NCBI RefSeq assembly: GCF_009882935.1
Contig: NZ_WTVA01000002.1
Span: 372,001 to 436,000, forward strand
From: Sneathiella chungangensis
GTDB lineage: Bacteria; Pseudomonadota; Alphaproteobacteria; Sneathiellales; Sneathiellaceae
Reading direction: 5' to 3'
Length of the DNA: 64,000 nt
Shown in pieces: positions 28,814 to 38,548 of the stretch. Position numbers and translations under genes: made by a program. How positions within the stretch are numbered: the first letter of the stretch is position 1; each line of letters opens with the position of its first letter. The notes beneath the pieces were generated by a model that searched no databases, had not been told where the DNA came from, and saw only the letters and a list, made by a program, of their open reading frames with translations.

Positions 28814-31800
28814 TAAGATGACGCCGCCCGCTTACGCGGAGCTGCAGGTCACCACCAATTTCACCTTTCTGGAAGGGGCGAGCCATCCGGATGAAATGGT
28901 GCTGGCCGCCGCGGCAAGGGGCCTCTCTGCGATTGCTATCACTGATCGCAACAGCTTTGCCGGAATTGTCCGGGCCCATAGCGCCGCCCGGGATGCCCGC
29001 ATCCGCCTGATCATCGGCGTCCGGGTCGATTTCATGGACGGGCGCAGCCTGTTGGCCTATCCGGAGGACCGCGCCGCTTACGGTCGGCTTTGCCGGTTGC
29101 TGACACTGGGCCGGCGTCGGGCGCCGAAAGGGGAATGTCATCTGACGCTTGAAGATTTTCTGGTCTATGCCGAAGGGCAGGTGGTGGCATTGCTGCCGCC
29201 CGAGCGGATTGATTCCGGTTTTGAGCACTGGGTTGAGACGGTCAGGGCTGCCGTGGACGGGACCTGTTACCTGGTCGCGCATCATCTCTATCGCGGCGAT
29301 GATGTGACGCGTATCGCGATCCTTGCCGCGTTGGCGGCGCGGAAAAACCTCACGCTTCTGGCCACCAATGATGTGCATGCCCATGTCGTGGCCCGCCGTC
29401 CCTTGCAGGACGTGCTGACCTGCATCCGTGAGGGATGCCGTATCGAGACGGCGGGCACGCGGCTTTTCATGAATGCGGAACGGCATATCAAGTCACCGGC
29501 GGAAATGGCGGCATTGTTCGTGGATTGGCCGGGGGCACTGGCGGCCGGTCTGGAAATTGCCGATCGATGCCGGTTCAGTCTCGATGAGCTCAAGTACGAA
29601 TATCCGACCGGCGGTTATGGAGATCACGATCCGCAAGCCGAACTGGTCCGGCTGGTCTGGCTGGGGGCGGCGGACCGCTTTCCCGACGGCGTGCCGGAAG
29701 CGGTGGTGAAAACCCTGACCCACGAGATCAACCTGGTGGCGGAGCTGAAGTTCGCGCCTTATTTCCTCACTGTTAATGATATTGTTCGCTTCGCCCGCAG
29801 CCAGGGCATTCTCTGTCAGGGGCGCGGATCGGCGGCCAATTCGGCCATTTGCTTCTGCCTTGGGATCACTTCCATCGATCCGGTGAAGTCCGAGCTGTTG
29901 TTCGAGCGGTTCATCTCCGCCGAGCGCGGCGAGCCGCCGGATATCGATGTCGATTTCGAGCATGAACGGCGGGAAGAGGTGATCCAGTATATCTATGCCA
30001 AATATGGCCGGGATCGGGCGGGCCTTGCGGCGACGGTGATCAGCTTTCGCACCAAAATGGCGATCCGCGAGGTTGGCAAGGCGCTTGGCCTGTCGCTCGA
30101 CACGATCACGCTGCTCGCCAAAAGCCTCTGGCGCAGCAAGGATGAGGAAATACAGGAGAAACAGATACGCGAGGCGGGCCTTGACCCGGAGGCGCCGAAT
30201 ATCCGTTTTGCACTTGAACTGACGCGTGAACTGGCCGGATTTCCCCGCCATCTGTCGCAGCATGTGGGGGGATTCGTGATCACTGAGGGGCCGCTGGAAG
30301 AACTGGTGCCGATCGAGAATGCAGCGATGGAGGAGCGGACAGTCGTCCAGTGGGACAAGGATGATCTCGATGCTCTTGGAATCCTGAAGATCGATGTGCT
30401 GGGGCTCGGGATGCTGAGTTGTATCCGCAAGGCCTTCGACCTGTTGAAAATCCACTATGGCCTGACCTATGACCTTGCGACCATGCCGCAGGAGGATCCG
30501 CGTGTTTACGACATGCTCTGCCGGGCCGACAGCATCGGCGTGTTCCAGGTGGAAAGCCGGGCCCAGATGTCCATGCTGCCGCGCCTGAAACCGCGTAACT
30601 TCTATGACCTGGTGATCGAGGTGGCAATCGTTCGCCCGGGGCCGATCCAGGGGGATATGGTGCATCCCTATCTGCGTCGCCGCGATGGCAAGGAGACGCC
30701 AAACTACCCCAGCAAGGAGCTCCAGCAGGTACTGCAAAAGACGCTCGGCGTACCGCTGTTCCAGGAGCAGGCGATGAAGATTGCCATCGTTGCGGCGGGA
30801 TTCACCCCGTCCGAGGCGGACCAGCTTCGCCGCGCGATGGCGACCTTCCGAAAGATGGGCACGATCGGTAATTTTGAGGAAAAGATGGTGGAGGGGATGG
30901 TCGCCCGCGGCTACGAGCGGGAGTTTGCCGAACGCTGCTTCAAGCAGATCGAGGGGTTCGGCGATTACGGCTTCCCCGAAAGCCATGCGGCAAGTTTTGC
31001 GCTTCTCGTTTACGCCTCGGCCTGGCTGAAATATGCCTATCCCGCAGCTTTCGCCGCCGCCCTTCTCAACAGCCAGCCCATGGGCTTCTATGCGTCCGCG
31101 CAGATTATCCGCGATGCCCGCGACCACCATGTCCAGGTCTTCAATATCGATGTCAATTACAGCGTCTGGGACAATGTGCTGGAGGCGGCGCATGCGGTGG
31201 TCGGCACGCCGAAAAAAGCGCTGCGGCTCGGGTTCCGGCAGATCAAGGGATTTAAGGAAGTTGACGCTGAGGCCCTGGAGGCGGCGCGCGGGAAAGGCTA
31301 TCTCAGCATCCGCGATCTCTGGCGGCGGAGCGGGCTCGATGCGGCGGCGCTGGAGCGGCTGGCGGAGGCGGATGCGTTTCACTCCCTCGGGCTCAGCCGT
31401 CGGGCGGCGCTCTGGGAGGCGCGGGCGCTTGGCGATTACGAGCTCCCGCTGTTCGCCCATGCCGAAAGCAAATTCCGCCCCGGGGTCAACCAGGTCGGCT
31501 TCACGCCGGTCAAGGAGCCGCAGGTTATCCTGCCCGCCCCGAAACTTGCCGAGGATGTGATGCTTGATTATGAGCGCCTGCGTCTTTCCTTAAAGGCGCA
31601 TCCGATGGAGCTCTTCCGGAGCGATCTGGCAAAGGCGGGCATGATCACGGCGAAGCGCCTTGAGTATGTGGAAAATGGGAAGAAGGTGAGAGTCGCGGGA
31701 CTGGTTCTCAACCGTCAGAGGCCGGGCACCGCCAAGGGCGTCATTTTCGCGACGCTTGAGGATGAGACAGGCTGGGTCAATCTTGTGATCTGGCAGAAAA

Positions 31801-31988
31801 CCTTCGAAAAATACCGCCGTATCATTCTCGGCAGCCGTCTTCTCGCCGTCGAGGGAGAGGTGCAGAAAGAGGGTATCGTCATTCATGTGGTGGTGAAAAA
31901 GGCCTTCGATATGGGATCGAAACTGTCCGATCTTCTCGAAAATCCGGAGACCCCGCTTGCCCTGCCCGAGGGGCGGAATTTCCGCTGA
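28797..31988 (+). CDS. dnaE2: Error-prone DNA polymerase DnaE2
   Basis: C-family polymerase used for SOS mutagenesis. About 1063 residues. PHP domain at the N-terminus (YAELQVTTNFTFLEGASHPD, AIAITDRNSFAGIVRAH); polymerase palm with GRGSAANSAICFCLGIT and catalytic aspartates in PPDIDVDFEHERREEV (about residue 383); third Asp region LKIDVLGLGML; C-terminal OB fold VRVAGLVLNRQRPG. ATG 28797 overlaps imuB by 17 bases; ATG 28818 (MTPPAYAEL) is the alternative. Third gene of the SOS operon. Confidence 0.95.
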   Translation: MASSVDKMTPPAYAELQVTTNFTFLEGASHPDEMVLAAAARGLSAIAITDRNSFAGIVRAHSAARDARIRLIIGVRVDFMDGRSLLAYPEDRAAYGRLCRLLTLGRRRAPKGECHLTLEDFLVYAEGQVVALLPPERIDSGFEHWVETVRAAVDGTCYLVAHHLYRGDDVTRIAILAALAARKNLTLLATNDVHAHVVARRPLQDVLTCIREGCRIETAGTRLFMNAERHIKSPAEMAALFVDWPGALAAGLEIADRCRFSLDELKYEYPTGGYGDHDPQAELVRLVWLGAADRFPDGVPEAVVKTLTHEINLVAELKFAPYFLTVNDIVRFARSQGILCQGRGSAANSAICFCLGITSIDPVKSELLFERFISAERGEPPDIDVDFEHERREEVIQYIYAKYGRDRAGLAATVISFRTKMAIREVGKALGLSLDTITLLAKSLWRSKDEEIQEKQIREAGLDPEAPNIRFALELTRELAGFPRHLSQHVGGFVITEGPLEELVPIENAAMEERTVVQWDKDDLDALGILKIDVLGLGMLSCIRKAFDLLKIHYGLTYDLATMPQEDPRVYDMLCRADSIGVFQVESRAQMSMLPRLKPRNFYDLVIEVAIVRPGPIQGDMVHPYLRRRDGKETPNYPSKELQQVLQKTLGVPLFQEQAMKIAIVAAGFTPSEADQLRRAMATFRKMGTIGNFEEKMVEGMVARGYEREFAERCFKQIEGFGDYGFPESHAASFALLVYASAWLKYAYPAAFAAALLNSQPMGFYASAQIIRDARDHHVQVFNIDVNYSVWDNVLEAAHAVVGTPKKALRLGFRQIKGFKEVDAEALEAARGKGYLSIRDLWRRSGLDAAALERLAEADAFHSLGLSRRAALWEARALGDYELPLFAHAESKFRPGVNQVGFTPVKEPQVILPAPKLAEDVMLDYERLRLSLKAHPMELFRSDLAKAGMITAKRLEYVENGKKVRVAGLVLNRQRPGTAKGVIFATLEDETGWVNLVIWQKTFEKYRRIILGSRLLAVEGEVQKEGIVIHVVVKKAFDMGSKLSDLLENPETPLALPEGRNFR

Positions 31989-32016
31989 ACCGGCCGCACA
32001 TATCCATCCGGCATGA

Positions 32017-32442
32017 TCAGAATATGCCGTTCGCCTTTTGCAACTCGCGGATATAGGTAATCAGATTCGCGATGTCCGCATCGCTGACATCGGTCACCGG
32101 CGGCATATCGCCGAATGGCCAGTGATGGGCCTTGACCCCGTTTTTGACCGCCAGAGTGAAGCTCTCATCGCTGTGGTGGCCGGGTTCATAATAAATATGA
32201 ACGAGGGGAGGGCCAATCCCGTCCCGTCCCGCCGCATTTATTCCATGGCAGGTCACACAGTACCTGTCGAAGACCTGTTGGCCCATCTCGCCGGGTTCCG
32301 TCAAGGTCGGCACCATTACTTCCGCGATCGGCGCGCCCTTCAGGCTGTCCTTCTCCTCGGATTCATGAATGATAAAATAGCTGCTGACAATCACCGCCAG
32401 TATCAGCGCGACAAAAGCAAGATTCTTGACAGCATTATTCAT
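32017..32442 (-). CDS. Membrane-anchored class I cytochrome c
   Basis: 141 residues. One N-terminal hydrophobic segment (NLAFVALILAVIVSSYFII) is a signal anchor, so the haem domain faces the periplasm. Haem-binding CVTCH at about residue 62 and axial Met in FGDMPPV at about 112, followed by the C-terminal helix DADIANLITYIRELQKANG. Such proteins are mono-haem electron carriers; partner unknown. Converges on dnaE2 with a 28-base gap. Confidence 0.9.
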   Translation of the reverse strand: MNNAVKNLAFVALILAVIVSSYFIIHESEEKDSLKGAPIAEVMVPTLTEPGEMGQQVFDRYCVTCHGINAAGRDGIGPPLVHIYYEPGHHSDESFTLAVKNGVKAHHWPFGDMPPVTDVSDADIANLITYIRELQKANGIF

Positions 32443-32627
32443 AGATTCACTCTTGGCGCCAAATCCAATGAAATATGGCCGGGGTAACTACACGCCAGCC
32501 TCGATTAGATAATAGGTCAGTCACAAAAGCCGTCAATAACAAGATGCAATTCACTATCGGGTTTCCTGTCAGGGCGTAAAAAAGGTATAAGCCGGGACAG
32601 GCGTGATAAGAAAGGGAACGTTATCTT

Positions 32628-33179
32628 ATGCATTGGGCCGTTGAACGTTTGCTTGTCGGACGACCGGACCGGCAAACAATCGCGAAATACGCGCGCGGCG
32701 CGGATCGGTATCTCGGCGCGGCGCTCCTCCTCTCTGCGGCGCTGCTCGGTCTTGCGATCACGCAGCCGCTGATCACGACGGACGGCTTTCTCGACCTCAA
32801 TGGCGGGTATTCTCTGCTAACGGTCATGGCGGAATTCTTCAAAGCAGGACGTGGCGGGCTCGCGGTTCTGATAGCGCTGATCACGATTTTTCTGCCCATT
32901 CTTCTCCTCTCGACCGCTTTTGAGATCTGGTACAAATACGAGCTCAAGGACGACAAGTTTCTGCGCAAGGCACGGCTGCTCCACCAACTCGGCCGCCTCT
33001 GGCTCTTTATCCTGGCGCTTGTCCTGATCGCGATTTTTATGGCTACACGGGCTGAGGTCGCCGTGACACTCCACGTCGGGGTCTATTATCTGGTGGTTTC
33101 GCTGGCGTTGCAAAAGCTCGTCGCGGCCCGGTTGCAGCCGATGATCAATGCGGTGCAGTTTGTCGAGAGCGAGAAATGA
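32628..33179 (+). CDS. PqiA-like (paraquat-inducible protein A family) membrane protein
   Basis: 183 residues with four hydrophobic segments: YLGAALLLSAALLGLAITQP, then FKAGRGGLAVLIALITIFLP, LGRLWLFILALVLIAIFMAT and LHVGVYYLVVSLALQKLVAA. Segment order and the LLHQLGRLWLFILALVL stretch match a single PqiA domain. PqiA proteins work with MCE-domain partners in envelope lipid handling, but no MCE gene is adjacent. The zinc-ribbon Cys pairs of full PqiA are absent. Function inferred from family resemblance only. Confidence 0.6.
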   Translation: MHWAVERLLVGRPDRQTIAKYARGADRYLGAALLLSAALLGLAITQPLITTDGFLDLNGGYSLLTVMAEFFKAGRGGLAVLIALITIFLPILLLSTAFEIWYKYELKDDKFLRKARLLHQLGRLWLFILALVLIAIFMATRAEVAVTLHVGVYYLVVSLALQKLVAARLQPMINAVQFVESEK

Positions 33180-33277
33180 CAAAGAAAAGTTAAGACTTTT
33201 CTTGGATAGTATTAGAATCTGGAGTATGACAAGTCAGTTCATATCGTAAAACGATTATCATTTTGTAGGATTTTCAG

Positions 33278-34063
33278 TTGTTACGTTTCGTTTTTACCAA
33301 GACCGCCCGATATCCCGGACATGAAGTCGAACATAACCAGTTCATGCGGAATCTCCGGACCCTCGCGGTCAATATCAAATACCGGGGCTTTCGGCGGACC
33401 ATTTTGGGACTGCTTGCCAATATCTTCGCAAAGGCGAGACTTTCCCTCCTCGAGGAATACCGGTTCTTCAAGCAAAATATCCGCGAAAGCGGGCTCGATA
33501 CGACCGGTATCGTGGAATGTGACAAGCTGGACATTCCCGATGAGCGCCGGGGATCCGCCAGACGCTATGAAGCATCCTCGGATTATGAATTCCGCTACGT
33601 GCTCGAAAAACTCCATATCGACTATTCAAACTATCATTTTGTTGATTACGGTTCCGGCAAGGGGGCGATCCTGGCGGCTGCCGCCCGCTATCCCTTCAGA
33701 TCGGTGACCGGCGTCGAGCTAAGCCAAGCATTACACGAAACCGCGAGAGACAATATTGCCAAGCTGCAGGACCGCGGACGCGTTCGTTCCGGCGCATTGA
33801 CTTCTGTCCACGGGGACGCGGCAAGCTACAGGCTGCCGGCGGCGGCGCATGTTATCTATGTCTTCAATGCCTTCGGCCCGGATGTCCTTGAGGATGTTCT
33901 GGCCCGGATTTCGGAAGATCTCGCCGATGTCCGCGAACCGGTCTATTTCTTGTATAACAATCCGATGCATCACAGCCTGCTGGACGAGAGCCCTGAGTAT
34001 GACAGGCTGAGAAACGCATTTGGCGGAAAATGGAAGGTATACGTCCGTCGGGGCGGTCGCTGA
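33278..34063 (+). CDS. Class I SAM-dependent methyltransferase-like protein
   Basis: 261 residues from TTG 33278, which has TAGGA 8 bases upstream; the next Met (33341) would drop 21 residues. The SAM-binding loop is FVDYGSGKGAILAAAARYPF (about residues 120-139), followed by VTGVELSQALHETA and HGDAASYRLP. The N-terminal 100 residues are not typical of a known methyltransferase. Methyl acceptor unknown. Flanked by the PqiA-like gene and the convergent VWA gene. Confidence 0.75.
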   Translation: MLRFVFTKTARYPGHEVEHNQFMRNLRTLAVNIKYRGFRRTILGLLANIFAKARLSLLEEYRFFKQNIRESGLDTTGIVECDKLDIPDERRGSARRYEASSDYEFRYVLEKLHIDYSNYHFVDYGSGKGAILAAAARYPFRSVTGVELSQALHETARDNIAKLQDRGRVRSGALTSVHGDAASYRLPAAAHVIYVFNAFGPDVLEDVLARISEDLADVREPVYFLYNNPMHHSLLDESPEYDRLRNAFGGKWKVYVRRGGR

Positions 34064-34084
34064 CGCGCAGGCGATCGAACCGGT

Positions 34085-35263
34085 TTACCGGCTCAATTCC
34101 TTCATTGCACTCTCAAGTCCGCCAATCGTGAGCGGATACATCCGGTCGGTCATCAATTGCTTGATCATCTGCACCGACGGCGTGTAATCCCAGTATTTCT
34201 CCGGTACCGGATTGAGCCAGACCGCCTTGTGATAGATATTCAGCATCCGCTCCATCCAGACCTGCCCGGCCTCCTCGTTCCAATGCTCGACGCTGCCGCC
34301 GGGATAGGCAATTTCGTAAGGGCTCATGGTGGCGTCGCCGACAAGGATCAGCTTGTAGTCGGCGGGGTAGGTATGCAGCACGTCCCATGTCGGCATGAAG
34401 GAGGTATGGCGGCGGCTGTTTTCCTTCCAGAGTTTTTCATAAACGCAGTTGTGGAAATAATAAAATTCGAGATGCTTGAATTCAGTGCGTGCCGCCGAGA
34501 ACAGCTCCTCGCAGGCCTTGATATGATCATCCATCGATCCGCCGATATCGAACAGGATCAGGACCTTGACCGTGTTGTGCCGTTCGGGCCGCATCTTCAG
34601 ATCAAGAAAGCCCGCATTGCGCGCGGTTGAGCGGATGGTGTCGTCGAGATCAAGCTCCTCCGCCGCGCCCTCGCGGGCGAACTGGCGCAGCCGTTTCATG
34701 GCGACCTTGATATTGCGGGTGCCAAGCTCGACGCTGTCGTCGAGGTTTTTGTATTCGCGCTTGTCCCAGACCTTGACGGCCTTGCGATGGCGGCTTTCCT
34801 TCTGGCCGATGCGCACCCCTTCGGGATTGTAGCCATAGGCGCCGAAGGGGGATTTTCCGGCGGTGCCGATCCATTTATTGCCGCCCTGATGGCGCTTTTC
34901 CTGTTCCTTCAGCCGTTCCTGCAAGGTTTCCATGAGCTTTTCCCAGCCGCCCATGGCCTCGACTTGCGCCTTTTCCTCGTCGGTGAGGGAAAGCTCCGCC
35001 AGCTTTTTCAGCCATTCTTCTGGAATCTCGACTTCCGCCGCGTCGGAAATAAACTCGATGCCATTGAAGCAATGGCCGAATACCTGATCGAACTTGTCCA
35101 GATTCTTCTCATCCTTCACCAGCGTTGCCCGGGCGAGATAATAAAAATCATTCACCGAATATTCGGCGCAGCCGGCCTTGAGCGCCTCGATCAAGGTCAG
35201 ATATTCCCGCAACGTTACGGGGACCGAGGCGTCTTTCAGGGTGAAGAAGAATTTGGTGAACAT
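34085..35263 (-). CDS. VWA domain protein of the CoxE-like family
   Basis: 392 residues. The C-terminal half is a von Willebrand A domain with a MIDAS-like VLILFDIGGSMDDHIKAC (about residue 220) and ILVGDATMSPYEI; the N-terminal half is helical and charged. Proteins of this type pair with MoxR ATPases, as here (12-base gap downstream of the MoxR gene), to act as metal-cofactor or complex-assembly chaperones. In carboxydotrophs the pair is CoxD-CoxE; no CO dehydrogenase genes are present here, so the client is unknown. Confidence 0.88.
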   Translation of the reverse strand: MFTKFFFTLKDASVPVTLREYLTLIEALKAGCAEYSVNDFYYLARATLVKDEKNLDKFDQVFGHCFNGIEFISDAAEVEIPEEWLKKLAELSLTDEEKAQVEAMGGWEKLMETLQERLKEQEKRHQGGNKWIGTAGKSPFGAYGYNPEGVRIGQKESRHRKAVKVWDKREYKNLDDSVELGTRNIKVAMKRLRQFAREGAAEELDLDDTIRSTARNAGFLDLKMRPERHNTVKVLILFDIGGSMDDHIKACEELFSAARTEFKHLEFYYFHNCVYEKLWKENSRRHTSFMPTWDVLHTYPADYKLILVGDATMSPYEIAYPGGSVEHWNEEAGQVWMERMLNIYHKAVWLNPVPEKYWDYTPSVQMIKQLMTDRMYPLTIGGLESAMKELSR

Positions 35264-35275
35264 CGCTGTTCCGCC

Positions 35276-36121
35276 CTAACGCTGTTCGCGGCGGGAGAGG
35301 AAAGCGAGGCGTTCGAACAGATGGACATCCTGCTCATTCTTGAGGAGCGCGCCATGGAGCGGCGGAATGAGCTTGCCCGGGTCTTTCGAGCGCAGAACGT
35401 CTTCGGGGAGATCCTCGCTCATCAGCAGTTTCAGCCAGTCGAGCAGCTCACTGGTGGAGGGCTTCTTCTTCAGGCCGGGCGTTTCGCGGACATCAAAGAA
35501 GACCTTCAGCGCATCGCGGACAAGTTCCCGCTTGGCATCGGGATGATGCACGTCGACGATTTTCTCCATCGTCTCGGTGTCGGGGAAGCTGATGTAATGG
35601 AAGAAGCAGCGGCGCAGGAAAGCGTCCGGCAGTTCCTTTTCGTTATTCGAGGTGATGATCACGAGCGGGCGGTGCTTGGCCTTGATCGTCTGTTGCGTTT
35701 CGTAGACGAAGAACTCCATCCGGTCGAGTTCCTGCAGCAGGTCATTGGGGAATTCGATGTCTGCCTTGTCGATCTCGTCGATGAGCAGGATAGGGCTCTC
35801 ATCGGCCGTAAAGGCCTCCCACATCTTGCCGGGGCGGATATAGTTGGAGATATCATGCACCTTGTCATCGCCGAGCTGGGAATCGCGAAGGCGAGAAACC
35901 GCATCATACTCATACAGGCCCTGTTGCGCCTTGGTGGTGGATTTGATGTTCCACTCGATAAATTTCTTGCCGAGGGCCTTGGCAACTTCCTGTGCCAGCA
36001 CCGTTTTGCCGGTACCGGGCTCGCCCTTGATCAGCAGGGGCCGCTCGAGCGTCATGGCGGCATTGACGGCAATCATCAGATCTTCCGTCGCAACATATGT
36101 GTCTGTACCTTTAAATTTCAT
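35276..36121 (-). CDS. MoxR-family AAA+ ATPase
   Basis: 281 residues from ATG 36121 (MKFKGTDTYVATEDL is the normal N-terminus; ATG 36175 would add a lysine-rich tail). Walker A GEPGTGKTVLAQEVA (about residue 35), Walker B PILLIDEIDKADIEFPNDLL, sensor 1 VITSNNEKELPDAFLRR. Chaperone-type ATPase working with the VWA protein encoded directly downstream. Likely in one operon with it. Confidence 0.93.
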   Translation of the reverse strand: MKFKGTDTYVATEDLMIAVNAAMTLERPLLIKGEPGTGKTVLAQEVAKALGKKFIEWNIKSTTKAQQGLYEYDAVSRLRDSQLGDDKVHDISNYIRPGKMWEAFTADESPILLIDEIDKADIEFPNDLLQELDRMEFFVYETQQTIKAKHRPLVIITSNNEKELPDAFLRRCFFHYISFPDTETMEKIVDVHHPDAKRELVRDALKVFFDVRETPGLKKKPSTSELLDWLKLLMSEDLPEDVLRSKDPGKLIPPLHGALLKNEQDVHLFERLAFLSRREQR

Positions 36122-36251
36122 GCCGAGTTCTCGTTTCTTTTTCTTTTTTCGAAGGGTTACATGGGCGCTGTTCATTGGAAAATAAGCTTCGCAGGCGTTT
36201 TGATCAAGCGATTTGACAAAAAGTCAATTTAGCGGGGATCAAATTGCCCGG

Positions 36252-36890
36252 TTATTTCAAAACGGCCGGGAAGTCATCGCCATGCGTAACCTTGTTGCCG
36301 GCCTCACAGTGGAGGAGGTCTTTAAGCAGGCCGTTCTTTACCGAATAAATGATGCCGTGGACGGCAAATTTCTGTCCTTTGTCCCAGGCGTCCTGCACGA
36401 TCGTCGTGGCGCAGACATTCTGAACCTGCTCGATGACATTCAGTTCGCAAACAAGATCTGCCTTTTCCTGATGCGTCGCCGCCTTTTCGATCAGGTCGTG
36501 ATAGATCCGGATCGTCGTGCGTATATGCCGGAGCCAGTTATCGATCATGCCGTTCTTGTGGTCAGACATCGCCGCCGCAATACCGCCACATCCATAATGA
36601 CCGCAGACGATCACGTGGCGGACTTTGAGAACCTCGATTGCATATTGAAGCACCGACAGACAGTTGAGGTCTGAAGGGACAACGATGTTGGCGATGTTGC
36701 GGTGAACGAACACTTCGCCGGGCGGCAGATCCATGATCTGGTTGGCGGGAACCCGGCTGTCCGAGCAGCCGATCCAGAGATGTTCGGGGCTTTGTTGATG
36801 CGCGAGACGCGAGAAAAAGTCGGGATCCGCCGCAGTTGTGCTGGCCGCCCAGGCTTTATTCTTCGCAAACACTTTCTTGAATTCTTCCAT
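36252..36890 (-). CDS. Beta-class carbonic anhydrase
   Basis: Interconverts CO2 and bicarbonate; zinc enzyme, cytosolic. 212 residues from ATG 36890 (GAGGA 9 bases upstream). Zinc ligands and dyad: LWIGCSDSRVPANQI (Cys and Asp-Arg) and VIVCGHYGCGGIAAAM (HxxC). DLPPGEVFVHRNIANIV is the conserved family segment. Length and motifs fit the Can/CynT group. Downstream of the MoxR-VWA pair on the same strand but separated by 130 bases. Confidence 0.95.
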   Translation of the reverse strand: MEEFKKVFAKNKAWAASTTAADPDFFSRLAHQQSPEHLWIGCSDSRVPANQIMDLPPGEVFVHRNIANIVVPSDLNCLSVLQYAIEVLKVRHVIVCGHYGCGGIAAAMSDHKNGMIDNWLRHIRTTIRIYHDLIEKAATHQEKADLVCELNVIEQVQNVCATTIVQDAWDKGQKFAVHGIIYSVKNGLLKDLLHCEAGNKVTHGDDFPAVLK

Positions 36891-37082
36891 CAACCAGATC
36901 CTCGTGACATCAAACGGGGAAACCGCTACCGGTCCGTCTCAGGGCGCCTATGTAGCATAATTTGGCATCAGAGAAACCCCTTATTGGCGCCATGGCAAAG
37001 ATGGCATGACTGTTAAATAAATTGACAAACGGCCTCTTTAAGCGGAGCGTTACGGCAATAAGAATAAAAGTACGATGATTAT

Positions 37083-38327
37083 ATGCCCTCCGAATCCAGA
37101 CCCTCCTTCGTAAGACGGCGCGCCCTATACATTTTCCTTATTTGTGCGGTGCTGTTCGGGCTTGGGCAATTTCACCGGATGTCCGGCGCTGTCCTCATGC
37201 TCCCGATCTCCGTGGATATCGGGGTTCCTGTCGCCAGCCTTGGTATCGCCGCCGCCGCCCTGTTTTTTGCCTCCGCCCTCGTGCAGGTGCCGATCGGCAT
37301 GGCGCTCGACCGGTTCGGGCCGCGCAAGGTAATTTCAGCTGTCACTCTCCTTGCCGTCGTCGGCTCATATTTGTTGGCCGCCGCCGGAGACCTGCAGGAA
37401 GTGATCGGATCGCGTATCCTGATCGGTCTGGGATTTTCCGTAACGATGATGTCGTCCTATGTTTTGTTCGCGAAATGGTTTCCGCCCGCGAAATTCGCGA
37501 CCATGGCTTCCTGGTTGATGGCGTTTTCCAGTTTCGGTGCAATGATGGCCTCGGCGCCGCTCGCCTACGCCATCGAACATTTCGGCTGGCGGTTGCCCTT
37601 CATTTTCGTGGCCGGAATCACGCTGGCCGCCGTGTTGGCCGGTATGCTCATCATTCGGGATACGCCGCCGGACTATACCGAGAGCGCCGACAAACCCGCG
37701 ACGATCGGGCAGAGCATCCGGGGGTACTGGGCCGTATTGCGTTATCCGAGGTTTTTCAATCTCCTCGCCATGGGGTTTGTCGCCTATGGCCCGGCGGCGG
37801 CGTTGCTGGGAATGTGGGGCGGTCCTTATCTTGAGGATACCTATGGCCTGGACGGCGCCGAGCGCGGCCAGATTCTGTTGTTGATGGCGGCGGTTGTCCC
37901 CATCGGGGCCCTCTTCTTCGGGCCGCTCGACCGGATTTTCAAAAGCCGGAAGATGATCGTGATCGTCGCCGTGACCACGGAACTGTTCGTCTTCGTGATA
38001 CTCGGCCTTGTTGATAACCTGCCGGTCTGGGCGGTGACGGCGCTGTTCGTCTATATCAATTTCGTTCAGCAATATTATGTCGTTCTCGCCGCCCATTGCC
38101 GGAATTCCTTTCCCGATCATCTGGTTGGCCGGGCCAATTCGACGTTGAACCTGATCAGTATTCTAGGCGTTGGTTTTATGCAGTCACTGTATGGCTGGGT
38201 GCTGTCCGCCAATCCCGAAAACGGCTATGCGCAGTCTTTCCTGTTTGTGGCCGGAATTCTTGTCGTTGCGCTTCTCGTCTACGCCGGTTCCGTTGAACGA
38301 CCGCCAGCCGGAGCAAGGAATGCCTGA
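37083..38327 (+). CDS. Major facilitator superfamily transporter
   Basis: 414 residues with twelve predicted membrane helices. The conserved loop after TM2 is ALDRFGPRKVISAVT (MFS motif A, DRFGPRK). TM1 region begins with ALYIFLICAVLFGLGQFHRM. Substrate not deducible; the closest general resemblance is to anion/sugar-acid type MFS carriers. Preceded by 190 noncoding bases separating it from the divergent carbonic anhydrase gene. Confidence 0.88.
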   Translation: MPSESRPSFVRRRALYIFLICAVLFGLGQFHRMSGAVLMLPISVDIGVPVASLGIAAAALFFASALVQVPIGMALDRFGPRKVISAVTLLAVVGSYLLAAAGDLQEVIGSRILIGLGFSVTMMSSYVLFAKWFPPAKFATMASWLMAFSSFGAMMASAPLAYAIEHFGWRLPFIFVAGITLAAVLAGMLIIRDTPPDYTESADKPATIGQSIRGYWAVLRYPRFFNLLAMGFVAYGPAAALLGMWGGPYLEDTYGLDGAERGQILLLMAAVVPIGALFFGPLDRIFKSRKMIVIVAVTTELFVFVILGLVDNLPVWAVTALFVYINFVQQYYVVLAAHCRNSFPDHLVGRANSTLNLISILGVGFMQSLYGWVLSANPENGYAQSFLFVAGILVVALLVYAGSVERPPAGARNA

Positions 38328-38548
38328 CCGGCCGGACTAAGCTAAAATATAGTGCTGTCCGTCATTTTTCCGACACGGTTGTCGCGTATAAGACGTCTTC
38401 GCACGGGCATACATCACTGATCACATTTTCGTCATTGGCGCTCGAAGGGATTGCATATTAACCGCAAAAGTCTTAAATTAGAACCATTATAATGTGCGCT
38501 CGGTCCACGGCGCCGATCATCGGCTTTTTAAAGTGGGAGTAACGTCAC

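Noticed and set aside
29493..31460. Long open frame of 655 codons on the minus strand across dnaE2
   Set aside because: Antisense shadow of the clearly identified dnaE2; no family resemblance.
33241..33277. Possible Fur-like site (ATCGT-AAA-ACGAT followed by TATCATTTTG)
   Set aside because: The palindrome is short and the match to a Fur box is poor; downstream gene has no iron link.
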